This document shows, in pieces, positions 1 through 7,531 of a stretch of DNA of 59,485 nucleotides. The notes under the pieces are model-generated. The model saw nothing but the letters and a program-made list of their open reading frames with translations, had not been told where the DNA came from and did not search any database. Numbering within the stretch: the stretch's first letter is position 1; each line of letters starts with the position of its first letter. Source of the DNA: Candidatus Bathyarchaeota archaeon (GTDB lineage: Archaea; Thermoproteota; Bathyarchaeia; Bathyarchaeales; Bathycorpusculaceae); assembly GCA_026014485.1 (NCBI GenBank), contig JAOZIE010000017.1, positions 1 through 59,485 of the forward strand, read 5' to 3'. A program made the translations under genes and the position numbers.

Positions 1-92
1 CTTTCTGCTTTTGACAGCTCAACAGATTGGGCTCCCGCCCAAAAACCAAAAAGAACCAAAGCTGCAATTGCCATACATGCTTTTCTGCTCAT
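1..92 (-). CDS. Partial CDS: exported protein, N-terminus only
   Basis: Reading the minus strand from an ATG at position 92 gives 30 codons that run off the left edge. The peptide begins MSRKACMAIAALVLFGFWAG and continues AQSVELSKAE. This is a classic secretion signal: a short basic N-terminus, a hydrophobic core and an A-G-A-Q cleavage-like site. A GGGTGA ribosome-binding site lies 6 bases upstream of the ATG. The gene diverges from the redox operon starting at 406. A secreted redox partner for the CcdA-like protein would fit that position, but nothing in the visible part proves it. Confidence 0.6.
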   Translation of the reverse strand, partial: MSRKACMAIAALVLFGFWAGAQSVELSKAE

Positions 93-405
93 CGCAGTCA
101 CCCAATATCTATATGTGCCGTCGGCGTCTATAGCTCTGCCTGAGGAACAACAACGTTCCGCCAAAAGAACAACCCTGTTTTCACAATCTCCTCTTTGCCC
201 CATTTTGGTAATATATTCTATTCATGCCACTTTCCGTCCATGTTTTCAAGTATGAATAGGAAAACTTGCATCCTGAGTTTGATGTGTACTCATCCGTATT
301 TGAAGAGATTTCGTCTCACTTGATCTCCTTTAATCGGTAACCTGCCTAAACTGTAATCTTTAAAAGCTGAATCCGTTATTCTTTTAAGCCTATTGAGACT
401 TTGGC
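93..405. promoter_or_regulatory. Divergent intergenic region with promoter of the redox operon
   Basis: No gene is visible in these 313 bases between two divergent genes. A TTTAAAAG element at 359-366 is a good archaeal TATA box for the operon beginning at 406, placing transcription start near 385-390. A small hairpin-capable sequence, GGAAC-AACAAC-GTTCC, lies near 150-170 and could be a regulator site or chance. There is no strong Shine-Dalgarno motif before the first ATG, so a short-leader transcript is likely. Confidence 0.45.
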
Positions 406-1092
406 ATGTCGTTGTTGCCTGAAATTCCCAATCCTTACCTTGCTGCCCTCGGCATCGGCTTCAGCTACGGGTTAGTTTACTGCACTTCTTCTTGTCTCCC
501 ATACATTTCAAGTTACATCGCAGGCATCGGCGCAGGTTTCCGCAGAGGCGTAGCTGTAACCTTGATTTTCAACGCGGGCAGACTCACGGCTTACGCTTTG
601 ATTGGGGTTTTGTTTGGCTTGTTCCAGTTCATCGTTGACGAAGCGGTTTACACCGTCTTCCAGACCTATGCGTCCCTCATCTTTGGCGTCGTCACGATAG
701 CCATCGGCGTAACCATACTCATAAAAAACAAACCGCCCTCATGCGATTGCCCCGTGGAACACAACGGCAATGGCAGCGTGGGCACGCGAGGATTCGCGTC
801 GAGGTTTGACTTGCGCGCTTACTTTATGGGTTTATCCCGAGGGCTAATACTATGTACGCCTATGTTGGCGATTATGGCTTACTCCGTTTCGTTTGCCTCT
901 CCTGTGGACAGCTTTTACATGGCGGTTCTGTTCGGGTTGGGAACCGTTTTGTCGCCGATTATCCTGCTGGGCGGCGCAACAGGCTGGCTTCTTAACAAGG
1001 CACCGCTGTTTCGGAAGTGGATTTCACGGTTGGGGGCTGTTGCGCTCATAATTTTGGGTGCAGTTGCGGTGGTAAACACAATAATTATTTAA
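406..1092 (+). CDS. CcdA/DsbD-like transmembrane thiol-disulfide transporter
   Basis: This 228-residue polytopic membrane protein resembles the transmembrane domain of DsbD/CcdA, which passes reducing equivalents through a pair of membrane cysteines. About six hydrophobic segments are visible. Helix 1 carries YCTSSCLPY (Cys-x3-Cys-Leu-Pro) and a later helix carries LILCTPML, matching the paired Cys-Pro half-sites of the family. A polar loop near residue 110 holds CDCP, an unusual extra dithiol. It is the first gene of a six-gene operon, 28 bases before a NapH-like polyferredoxin, so its job here is probably electron supply or cluster maturation for the downstream reductase rather than cytochrome c assembly. 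The exact subfamily (CcdA or SafE-like) is uncertain. Confidence 0.75.
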   Translation: MSLLPEIPNPYLAALGIGFSYGLVYCTSSCLPYISSYIAGIGAGFRRGVAVTLIFNAGRLTAYALIGVLFGLFQFIVDEAVYTVFQTYASLIFGVVTIAIGVTILIKNKPPSCDCPVEHNGNGSVGTRGFASRFDLRAYFMGLSRGLILCTPMLAIMAYSVSFASPVDSFYMAVLFGLGTVLSPIILLGGATGWLLNKAPLFRKWISRLGAVALIILGAVAVVNTIII

Positions 1093-1120
1093 TGGTCATG
1101 TAATCAATAAGGCTGATAAG

Positions 1121-2104
1121 ATGTATGAACCGTTAGTGGGGACAATACTTGGGTGGATAGTTGCTGTAGGGATAGCGCTGGCTGGTTTACTGGTTATCCT
1201 TATATGGAAGAAAGACCGCACCCGAAAACTCAGCTACCTGAGGCTTTTCATCCAAATGGTCTCTTTGGTGGGTCTCTTTTACTCTTTCACTTTGTCTCTG
1301 TGGCTGATGGTTTTTGTGATAGTGATTTTCGGATTGACGTTTTTCAGCGGCAGGTTCTTCTGCGGCTGGGTCTGTCCCTTCGGCTTCTACATGGACATTG
1401 TCTCTCTCATTCGGCAGAAGCTCGGCGTGAAGTACTGGATGCTTCCTGACCGAGTCAACAGGGCGCTGCATTGGTTGCGGTACATAATCGCGGCGGTCAT
1501 CTTGATTTCGCCGCTGTTGTTGGGCGCCTTAAATTTTGTTCCCGCCTCCCAGATACACGCGCTTTTTCTACGTGGCCCCTACCGACCTTACGCCATCTTG
1601 TTGAGTCCGCTGGAACCGCTGGTTTTGCCCTTCACGGGAGCAATCGCGGACTTGGGTTTCTTCGATTGGAGCATAAGTTACCCCTACGCCCGAGACATAA
1701 TTTTCTACCTTGACGTGCCCCAAGTGACTTCTATAATCATTTACGTTTTTGTGGCGTTAACCTTAGCGGCTACCTTCATGTTTAGGCGGTTCTGGTGCCG
1801 CTTCTGCCCCACAGGAATCTCAATCGCCGCAGCCAACAGGTTCAACGGCTTGAAGTGGATGCCGCTATTGCACATAAACAAGGTGGAAGAGAAATGCACT
1901 AAATGCGGCATCTGCAAACGGGTTTGTCCAGTGCAAGTTACTGAAGTCTACGAGCAGAAAGGAGGCAACATAGCTCCTTCAACTTGCCTTAACTGTATGA
2001 GATGCATCGAAATGTGTCCCTATGAGGGATGCTTGAAGATGAATTTAGCGGGAAAAACTCTGATTGAATCCCGCAATTGGTTAGAACCATCAGACGTTAA
2101 ATAG
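1121..2104 (+). CDS. NapH/MauN-like membrane polyferredoxin
   Basis: The 327-residue protein combines several transmembrane helices with iron-sulfur motifs. It has the two NapH-type cysteine signatures, CGWVCPFGFYMD near residue 85 and CRFCPTGIS near residue 226, followed by a cytoplasmic tail with two [4Fe-4S] ferredoxin motifs: CTKCGICKRVCP and CLNCMRCIEMCP. Members of this family move electrons between a membrane pool and soluble partners. The gene lies between the CcdA-like gene and the double-cubane protein, only 14 bases before the latter, so a dedicated electron inlet for that enzyme is a reasonable inference. The quinone- or thiol-side donor is not identifiable here. Confidence 0.85.
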   Translation: MYEPLVGTILGWIVAVGIALAGLLVILIWKKDRTRKLSYLRLFIQMVSLVGLFYSFTLSLWLMVFVIVIFGLTFFSGRFFCGWVCPFGFYMDIVSLIRQKLGVKYWMLPDRVNRALHWLRYIIAAVILISPLLLGALNFVPASQIHALFLRGPYRPYAILLSPLEPLVLPFTGAIADLGFFDWSISYPYARDIIFYLDVPQVTSIIIYVFVALTLAATFMFRRFWCRFCPTGISIAAANRFNGLKWMPLLHINKVEEKCTKCGICKRVCPVQVTEVYEQKGGNIAPSTCLNCMRCIEMCPYEGCLKMNLAGKTLIESRNWLEPSDVK

Positions 2105-2118
2105 GAGAAAACATCTAA

Positions 2119-3450
2119 ATGAAAAGCCAAACTGCAGAAAAAAAGTACCTGCCTGAAATGCCTCAGAAAGAAATCGACGAAGCAAACGCTTCCGTTAAGT
2201 CGACTTCCGAGAAAATCATGGTGGATAACATCGAGCGGATGAAGAAAACCGACCCTAACCGACCCGCTGCGATGAAGTACTTTGATGATATTTCGAACTT
2301 TTTTGGTCAGCGCAAAGAAGAAATTGAAGCTGAAAAAGCTAAGGGCAGGAAGGTTATTGGGTACTTCTGCATTTTCGCTCCTATCGAGTTGATTTTGGCT
2401 GCTGACGCCATTCCTGTCCGCGTTAACTCAGGTTGGTATGATACATCAAAGTTTGGTGACCGTGTTGTGCCTGTGGAGGTTTGCCCAGTTATTCGCTCCA
2501 CGATAGGCGCGAAGATGATTGGTTTGTCGCCTTACTTGGAGTTAAGTGATGCCGTGATAAGCACGTTAACCTGCGACGGCATGACTAAACTCAGCGAAAT
2601 TTTAAGTGACGCCACACAAATCTGGACTATGACTCCCCCCCGAGTAAAAGACAGCGCTCAGAGCCTGCATCTTTGGAAGGAAGAAATCAAATCGATAAAG
2701 ACCCAAATTGAGAAGCTGACTGGAAACAAGATAACCGCCAAGAAGCTAAAAGCCGCCATTGAAACCATGCAGAAGGCAACTAAAGCTTTTCGGAGACTGC
2801 AGGAACTTCGAAAAGGCAACCCCGTAATCATGGGCAGAGACGCCATGCTGGTTAATCAGATGAGCCTGTGGGACGACATAACACGGTGGATCCAGAAAAC
2901 CGAGGCACTTTGCGATGAACTGGAGAAGCGGGCGGCACAGAAAGCTTGGGCTTGCCCTCCCGACACGCCACGGGTTATTGTTACGGGAACACCGATGTTT
3001 TGGCCTGACAACTGGAAGCTGCCTAGTCTTGTTGAGGAGGCGACGCCGCAGGGAGTGCTTGTCGGAGACGAATTGTGCTCAGGCGACAGGATACTGTATG
3101 ACCCTGTGGGTATAGATGAATGGACGATGGATGACATGATTAACGGCATCGCTGAACGGTACCTGATGGCTTCCACTTGCCCCTGCTTTACCTCTCAGGA
3201 TGGCAACGAAGACCGCATTAACTGGCTTATAACTAAAGTCAAAGAGAACAATGCAAACGGCGTCATTTACTATGTGGTTCGGGGCTGCATGCTCTACGCC
3301 ATGGAATACGCCCGAGTCAAACGAGCCTTAGACAAACTGAGTATCCCGGTCTACTATTTAGACACCGAATACACAAGAGAAGATGTTGGACAAATGAAAA
3401 CACGTGTAGAAGCCTTCCTAGAAATGCTGTCTGCAAGGGTGGACTTTTAG
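2119..3450 (+). CDS. Double-cubane cluster protein of the HgdB/BcrC family
   Basis: This 443-residue protein belongs to the 2-hydroxyacyl-CoA dehydratase D-component/benzoyl-CoA reductase family. Six cysteines sit at family-like positions: Cys84 (GYFCIFAPIE), Cys122 (VEVCPVIRS), Cys152 (TLTCDGM), Cys320 (GDELCSGDR), Cys354 (STCPC) and Cys390 (VVRGC). In the double-cubane proteins such cysteines hold an [Fe8S9] cluster that is reduced by an ATP-driven activator. Only one catalytic-type subunit is encoded, whereas dehydratases and benzoyl-CoA reductases use two, which favours the homodimeric double-cubane protein class. Its substrate cannot be deduced. It is followed by two activator ATPases and a ferredoxin in the same operon. 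A predicted helical stretch at about 185-235 may be an insert. Confidence 0.85.
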   Translation: MKSQTAEKKYLPEMPQKEIDEANASVKSTSEKIMVDNIERMKKTDPNRPAAMKYFDDISNFFGQRKEEIEAEKAKGRKVIGYFCIFAPIELILAADAIPVRVNSGWYDTSKFGDRVVPVEVCPVIRSTIGAKMIGLSPYLELSDAVISTLTCDGMTKLSEILSDATQIWTMTPPRVKDSAQSLHLWKEEIKSIKTQIEKLTGNKITAKKLKAAIETMQKATKAFRRLQELRKGNPVIMGRDAMLVNQMSLWDDITRWIQKTEALCDELEKRAAQKAWACPPDTPRVIVTGTPMFWPDNWKLPSLVEEATPQGVLVGDELCSGDRILYDPVGIDEWTMDDMINGIAERYLMASTCPCFTSQDGNEDRINWLITKVKENNANGVIYYVVRGCMLYAMEYARVKRALDKLSIPVYYLDTEYTREDVGQMKTRVEAFLEMLSARVDF

Positions 3451-3461
3451 AGGCGATTGAA

Positions 3462-4250
3462 ATGGTGACAACTGCAGGAATCGACATGGGCATCCAAACC
3501 GTTAAAATCGTTATCCTCAAAGACGGCGAGGTTGTCGCAAGAGCCAAAGCCTTCTCCGGGTTTGAGCCCACCAAGGCAGCAGAGCAAGCATACGCTGAAG
3601 CTCTGAGCGCAGCTAAAATCTCCAGCGAAGAAGTAAGCAACGTTTCAGCTACGGGGTCAGGCATGGATATGGCGCCCTACGCAAGCGGCACGGTAAGCAT
3701 GATGGGTGCAGATGCAAAAGCAGGTGTTTTCCTGTTTCCCTCTGCAAGAACAGTTATCGATGTAGGCGCTGAAGAAGCCCGAGCCGTGAAATGTGACGAG
3801 CGCGGCATCATGATGGATTTCGTGGTTAACGAACGGTGTGCTGCGGGTGCGGGTGCATTCATCGAAGCCATGGCAAGAGCCTTAGAGGTTAAGATGGAGG
3901 ATATGGGTCCCCTCAGCTTAAAGGCGAAGCGCGCCAGCCCAATCAACGCGACATGCGTCATCTTCGGAGAATCCGATGTGGTTTCTCTTATCCACCGTCA
4001 AGAATCCAAACCTGAAATTGCCCGAGCAGTATTTGACGCTATGGCTGACCGCATCTCCTCGATGGTTCATAGGCTGGGCATTAACCCTGATGTTGTTCTC
4101 GTCGGCGGCGTCGCCAAAGACGTGGGTTTCATCGAATCCCTAAAGAGAAAGCTTGGACTTACTATTCTAGTGCCAGAGCACCCCGAGTACGCGGGTGCGT
4201 TGGGCGCATCACTTACAGCTGCAAGCCGCGTGAAAGGTGACCACAAATGA
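3462..4250 (+). CDS. Activator ATPase, BcrD/BadG-like (ASKHA fold)
   Basis: The 262-residue protein is a BadF/BadG/BcrA/BcrD-type ATPase. Activators of this family bind one [4Fe-4S] cluster at a dimer interface and couple ATP hydrolysis to low-potential electron transfer. The nucleotide-binding start AGIDMGIQTVK, the cluster cysteines Cys126 (NERCAAGAG) and Cys165 (NATCVIFGES) and the adenosine motif VLVGGVAKD are all present. The phosphate-2 motif reads VIDVGAEEA rather than the more common DVGGQD, as seen in BcrD-type subunits. It starts 11 bases after the double-cubane gene and its stop overlaps the next ATPase by four bases (ATGA). Two unlike ATPases suggest a heterodimeric activator. Confidence 0.87.
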   Translation: MVTTAGIDMGIQTVKIVILKDGEVVARAKAFSGFEPTKAAEQAYAEALSAAKISSEEVSNVSATGSGMDMAPYASGTVSMMGADAKAGVFLFPSARTVIDVGAEEARAVKCDERGIMMDFVVNERCAAGAGAFIEAMARALEVKMEDMGPLSLKAKRASPINATCVIFGESDVVSLIHRQESKPEIARAVFDAMADRISSMVHRLGINPDVVLVGGVAKDVGFIESLKRKLGLTILVPEHPEYAGALGASLTAASRVKGDHK

Positions 4251-5152
4251 CTCAGCAACCAAAAGACACCACAGAATACTGGCGATGGCAAGAGTACCAT
4301 AGAGTTCGCTCTGAAAAAAGCTGGAGCAACAAAGACGTAATCACCGCTGGCATCGATGTAGGTTCAGTTGGCTCTAAAGCGGCGATAATGATTGACGGTG
4401 ACATGTACGCTTGGGCAGTGACCCGCACAGGCTCCAACAGTCCCGACAGCGCCAAGAAAGTTCTAGGTATGGTTTTGGAGGACACAGGACTCCAGCTAGA
4501 CGACATCAAATACACAGTGGGCACAGGCTATGGACGCGTTAATGTGCCTATGGCAAACAAGGCCATAACCGAAATTGCTTGCCACGCCAAAGGTGCAAAC
4601 TACATCTGGGGACCCAGCGTCAGAACAATACTGGATGTGGGCGGACAAGACATCAAGGCAATACACTGTGACGAAACGGGCAGAGTCACCTCGTTTTTGA
4701 TGAACGACAAATGCGCCGCGGGCACAGGCAGAGGCATGGAGGTCTTTGCTGACCTGCTCAAGATTCCAATCGAGGATATCGGCAAGGTTTCGCTGTCGCT
4801 TGACGAGGAACCTGAACCCGTAAGCTGTACCTGTGTAGCCTACGCCAAAACCGAAGCAGTGGGGCTACTGCGTAAGGGCTGGACACGGGAAAAAGTGCTT
4901 GCTGCATACACACGTGCCATGGCCGTTCGGATGGCTAACCTCATAAACAGGGTCGGCTTAGAGAAAGAATTCGTCATCACAGGCGGGCAATCCAAAAACA
5001 TGGGCATTGTATCCCGTATAGAGAATATTTTGGGTGTGAAGACGTTGCCGTCGCCGAACTGGCGGGAAGGCGGTTTAGACCCGATGATTGCGGGCGCCGC
5101 AGGCGCAGCGTTGTTTGGCAAAGCCCTCTATGCGAAGTCGCAGGGCAGTTGA
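4247..5152 (+). CDS. Activator ATPase, BcrA/BadF-like (ASKHA fold)
   Basis: This second activator ATPase has 301 residues. It has an extra N-terminal segment rich in aromatic and charged residues (1-30) before the phosphate-1 motif AGIDVGSVGSK. The phosphate-2 motif is the canonical DVGGQDIK at about 130-137, and the cluster cysteines are Cys156 (NDKCAAGTG) and Cys196 (SCTCVAYAKTE). The gene is translationally coupled to its paralogue through an ATGA overlap. By analogy with BcrA/BcrD it probably pairs with the preceding protein and injects electrons into the double-cubane protein. The two paralogues differ in the ATPase motif, so they may not contribute equally to hydrolysis. Confidence 0.88.
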   Translation: MTQQPKDTTEYWRWQEYHRVRSEKSWSNKDVITAGIDVGSVGSKAAIMIDGDMYAWAVTRTGSNSPDSAKKVLGMVLEDTGLQLDDIKYTVGTGYGRVNVPMANKAITEIACHAKGANYIWGPSVRTILDVGGQDIKAIHCDETGRVTSFLMNDKCAAGTGRGMEVFADLLKIPIEDIGKVSLSLDEEPEPVSCTCVAYAKTEAVGLLRKGWTREKVLAAYTRAMAVRMANLINRVGLEKEFVITGGQSKNMGIVSRIENILGVKTLPSPNWREGGLDPMIAGAAGAALFGKALYAKSQGS

Positions 5153-5162
5153 GGCGCGAAAC

Positions 5163-5450
5163 ATGATTACCCACTACGGCTACATTGACGGTTCAGGCGA
5201 ATACTTCATCGTTATCGACTCTGACAAATGCAGCGGCTGCCAAAAATGCGTTCAGCAGTGCCCCCAGCAAGCGTTGGAGATGGTCACCGAATTCGTGGAC
5301 CTCGAAGACAAAAACGTCGCTGCTGTTTCAGAGTTACACCGCAAAAAAATCCGTTACACATGCGCCCCTTGCAAGCCGCAGGATAACCAGACGCCCTGCG
5401 TTTTAGCCTGTGAAGAAAAGGCAATCAGCTGCGTTTGGAAACCCCTTTAG
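5163..5450 (+). CDS. Ferredoxin with two [4Fe-4S] motifs
   Basis: The 95-residue ferredoxin starts at the ATG at 5163, behind a GAGG site; an earlier in-frame ATG lies inside the upstream ATPase and is not needed. The first cluster motif is CSGCQKCVQQCP (Cys23, 26, 29, 33). The second is unusual: Cys67-x2-Cys70-x8-Cys79-x3-Cys83, with a further Cys90 near the C-terminus. It closes the redox operon 10 bases after the second ATPase and is the likely electron donor to the activators. Its 3' end overlaps the convergent DUF454 gene by 26 bases. Confidence 0.85.
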   Translation: MITHYGYIDGSGEYFIVIDSDKCSGCQKCVQQCPQQALEMVTEFVDLEDKNVAAVSELHRKKIRYTCAPCKPQDNQTPCVLACEEKAISCVWKPL

Positions 5451-5880
5451 TTCTTTCCTCTTTTTGGATAATGGTTATGGTTGCTTTTCGGTAAGTTGGG
5501 ATTCTGAGCAGATGCGTAGTTACTCCGAGACATACGGCGACAAGAACCGCTTGAATGGCCCATGAATTGACCACGAAGAACGCTGAGTAAAGTATGGTTA
5601 CCCACAGCAGCGTAAGCGTGAAGATTTTGGCTCTTGCAGACATGCCTTTGCCTTCTCTGTAGTTTTTGATGTAGCTGCCAAACAGCTTGTTGTTGAGTAG
5701 CCATCGGTGCATACGTTCGGAGCCGTTGAGGTAGCATGCGGCGGAGGCCAGAAGAAAGGGCGTGGTGGGCAGGAGGGGTAGGACGATGCCGATTGCTCCT
5801 AAACCTAGAAAGATGGTTCCGAGAACGGTGAAGACTGCTCTTTTTATGCGGCTTGCCTTTTTCTTAGTGGGCTTCTGCAT
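5425..5880 (-). CDS. DUF454 (YbaN-like) small membrane protein
   Basis: This 151-residue protein matches the DUF454 family of small inner-membrane proteins, whose function is not established. It has a basic N-terminus, then hydrophobic helices with the family hallmarks GLGAIGIVLPLLPTTPFLL and a following Ser/Met/His-rich segment (SERMHRWLL). The ATG at 5880 is preferred over the one at 5904 because an AT-rich TATA-like element at about 5909-5917 puts transcription start near 5888. It is convergent with the ferredoxin and does not belong to that operon. Confidence 0.8.
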   Translation of the reverse strand: MQKPTKKKASRIKRAVFTVLGTIFLGLGAIGIVLPLLPTTPFLLASAACYLNGSERMHRWLLNNKLFGSYIKNYREGKGMSARAKIFTLTLLWVTILYSAFFVVNSWAIQAVLVAVCLGVTTHLLRIPTYRKATITIIQKEERTKGVSKRS

Positions 5881-6097
5881 GGCGACTGATGTAATGGAAT
5901 TCAAAGTTGATATATATTGCTGTTTTTGAACTGCAAACTCAACCCCTAAATGAGTTGAACGAATTTTGCGAAAACAAAAAAATCAAGCACACCCGTCTTT
6001 TAGGGCTGTTTCTGTTTTTAGCCGCTCTGGTGTGGTTGCTTCTTCACAGTCACACATCTTTAAACCCGCGATTCAGCTATACCTTTGCGGTGTCCTT

Positions 6098-6388
6098 ATG
6101 CAAAAATCAATCGAGTCCAAGCAAAGGTACCTTGTTCTTGTCAAGCTGAATCCTGCAAAAACCGACAGCTTCCACAACTCCCTGATGAATATATCGGAGA
6201 TACCCTCTGAAGGTGTAAGGCTCAATGCCACCTACAACGTTTTTGGCGAATGGGACTTCGCCGTGTGGTTTGAAGCAAAAAACAACGACGAAGCCGTACG
6301 TTTCGTCGGAGACAAAATCCGCGCAATCGACGGCGTCGTAGAAACCGTCACCATGCCCGCCACCCCAATCAAAGAATACAAAATGTAA
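6098..6388 (+). CDS. Stand-alone Lrp/AsnC ligand-binding (RAM) domain protein
   Basis: The 96-residue protein contains only the alpha/beta effector-binding domain of Lrp/AsnC regulators, with no helix-turn-helix. Typical features are the opening strand RYLVLVKLNP, the central turn with ATYNVFGEWDFAVWFEA and the closing strand with VVETVTMPAT. Free-standing RAM proteins usually sense amino acids or modulate partner regulators. The start at 6098 is preferred over an upstream ATG at 5966 because a TCTTTAAACC element around 6056-6065 is a good TATA box and would exclude the longer form. The gene stands alone. Confidence 0.8.
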   Translation: MQKSIESKQRYLVLVKLNPAKTDSFHNSLMNISEIPSEGVRLNATYNVFGEWDFAVWFEAKNNDEAVRFVGDKIRAIDGVVETVTMPATPIKEYKM

Positions 6389-6594
6389 CCCACAACCGCT
6401 TCTCCTCCTTCTCTTTTTTGTCTCTTCAGTGAATGAAGGTTTATTTTTTTGTACTTCGCCTTTTTTTGTATCTTGTAAAAATTAGCTTTGTGAACCAACG
6501 GTTAACTGCAACAAAGCATTTTTTATGCATGTAAAGGGTAATCTGTCTGTTCGTGTTTTTTTAGGAGTTTGCCGTTGCAGGGTTGCGTACGGGG

Positions 6595-7431
6595 TTATTT
6601 TGCGTATGCCTCGACTAGGTCTCGTGCGGTGATTATACCTGTGAGCTTATTGAATGCGGCGACGGGCAGTCGTCTAATGTGTTTCATAGCCATGGTTGCT
6701 GCTGCCACGTGGACGCTTGTTCCCTTTGGGATAGTCACTAACGGAGACGATGCCGCCTTGCCTACTGCCGAGTTTAACGCTTTGCCTTTTGCCAAAAAGG
6801 TTGTCAAGAGGTCTCTTTCTGTGAAGATTCCAAGCGGTTGCTGCTCTCGGGTGATTATTACGCTGCCTATGCGCTGTTTTCCCATGGTTTTGGCTATGTC
6901 GATGACTGGGGTTTCCTCGTTGGCAGTTACGACTTTCTTGGTCATGAAGTCATCAACTTTAGCTGCTGTTTCAGGAACCTCAGGTAGACTTCTTGTCAAA
7001 TCCGACGCGGTGATTACTCCAACCAGATAACCCGCATCAAAAACCGCCAGCCTGCTCTTGCTTCTCATCATCATCCGTGCGGCTTCTTTTATTTTAGCTG
7101 TGACGGAAATTTTTATGAGGGGATAGCTCATTGAATCTTCGACTTTTTCTTTTGCGGGGTCTTTTCCGTTTGCCAAAACCTTAGTAAGCAAATCCCGTTC
7201 GGTGACTATGCCTATAGGCGTTTCATATTTTTTGACGATGAGGCTTCCGATGTGCTTGTTACCCATTATTCTGGCGGCTTCCTCCATTGAGGCTTCAGGC
7301 GAGGTGGCAACAACGTCTTTGGACATGATTTCCTTTGCTTCTTTGAAGCGGGAAAGATCACGTTTGTACTGAGTGTATGCGCTGTCGAGGACGCTGGGAA
7401 ACTCCTTTTTCAGGTTAACTGTTGCTCCCAT
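6595..7431 (-). CDS. Protein with four CBS domains
   Basis: The 278-residue protein consists of two Bateman modules, giving four CBS motifs. The repeats begin near IMSKDVVATSPEASMEEAAR, SYPLIKISVTAKIKEAAR, FMTKKVVTANEETPVIDIAK and ASSPLVTIPKGTSVHVAA, and each ends in a GIVTERDL, GVITASDL, GIFTERDL or GIITARDL signature. CBS pairs bind adenosine ligands (AMP, ATP, SAM). The ATG at 7431 is preferred because GTGAGGT sits 8 bases upstream. No catalytic or DNA-binding domain is fused, so it probably regulates a partner that is not evident nearby. Confidence 0.88.
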   Translation of the reverse strand: MGATVNLKKEFPSVLDSAYTQYKRDLSRFKEAKEIMSKDVVATSPEASMEEAARIMGNKHIGSLIVKKYETPIGIVTERDLLTKVLANGKDPAKEKVEDSMSYPLIKISVTAKIKEAARMMMRSKSRLAVFDAGYLVGVITASDLTRSLPEVPETAAKVDDFMTKKVVTANEETPVIDIAKTMGKQRIGSVIITREQQPLGIFTERDLLTTFLAKGKALNSAVGKAASSPLVTIPKGTSVHVAAATMAMKHIRRLPVAAFNKLTGIITARDLVEAYAK

Positions 7432-7531
7432 AAAACGAACCTCACTAGAAATATGCACCCGCAATTACTTAAACAATCTTTCCTCTGAAACTCACCAAAA
7501 AATGCCTACCTCTGGAAAACGCCTTGCCCCT

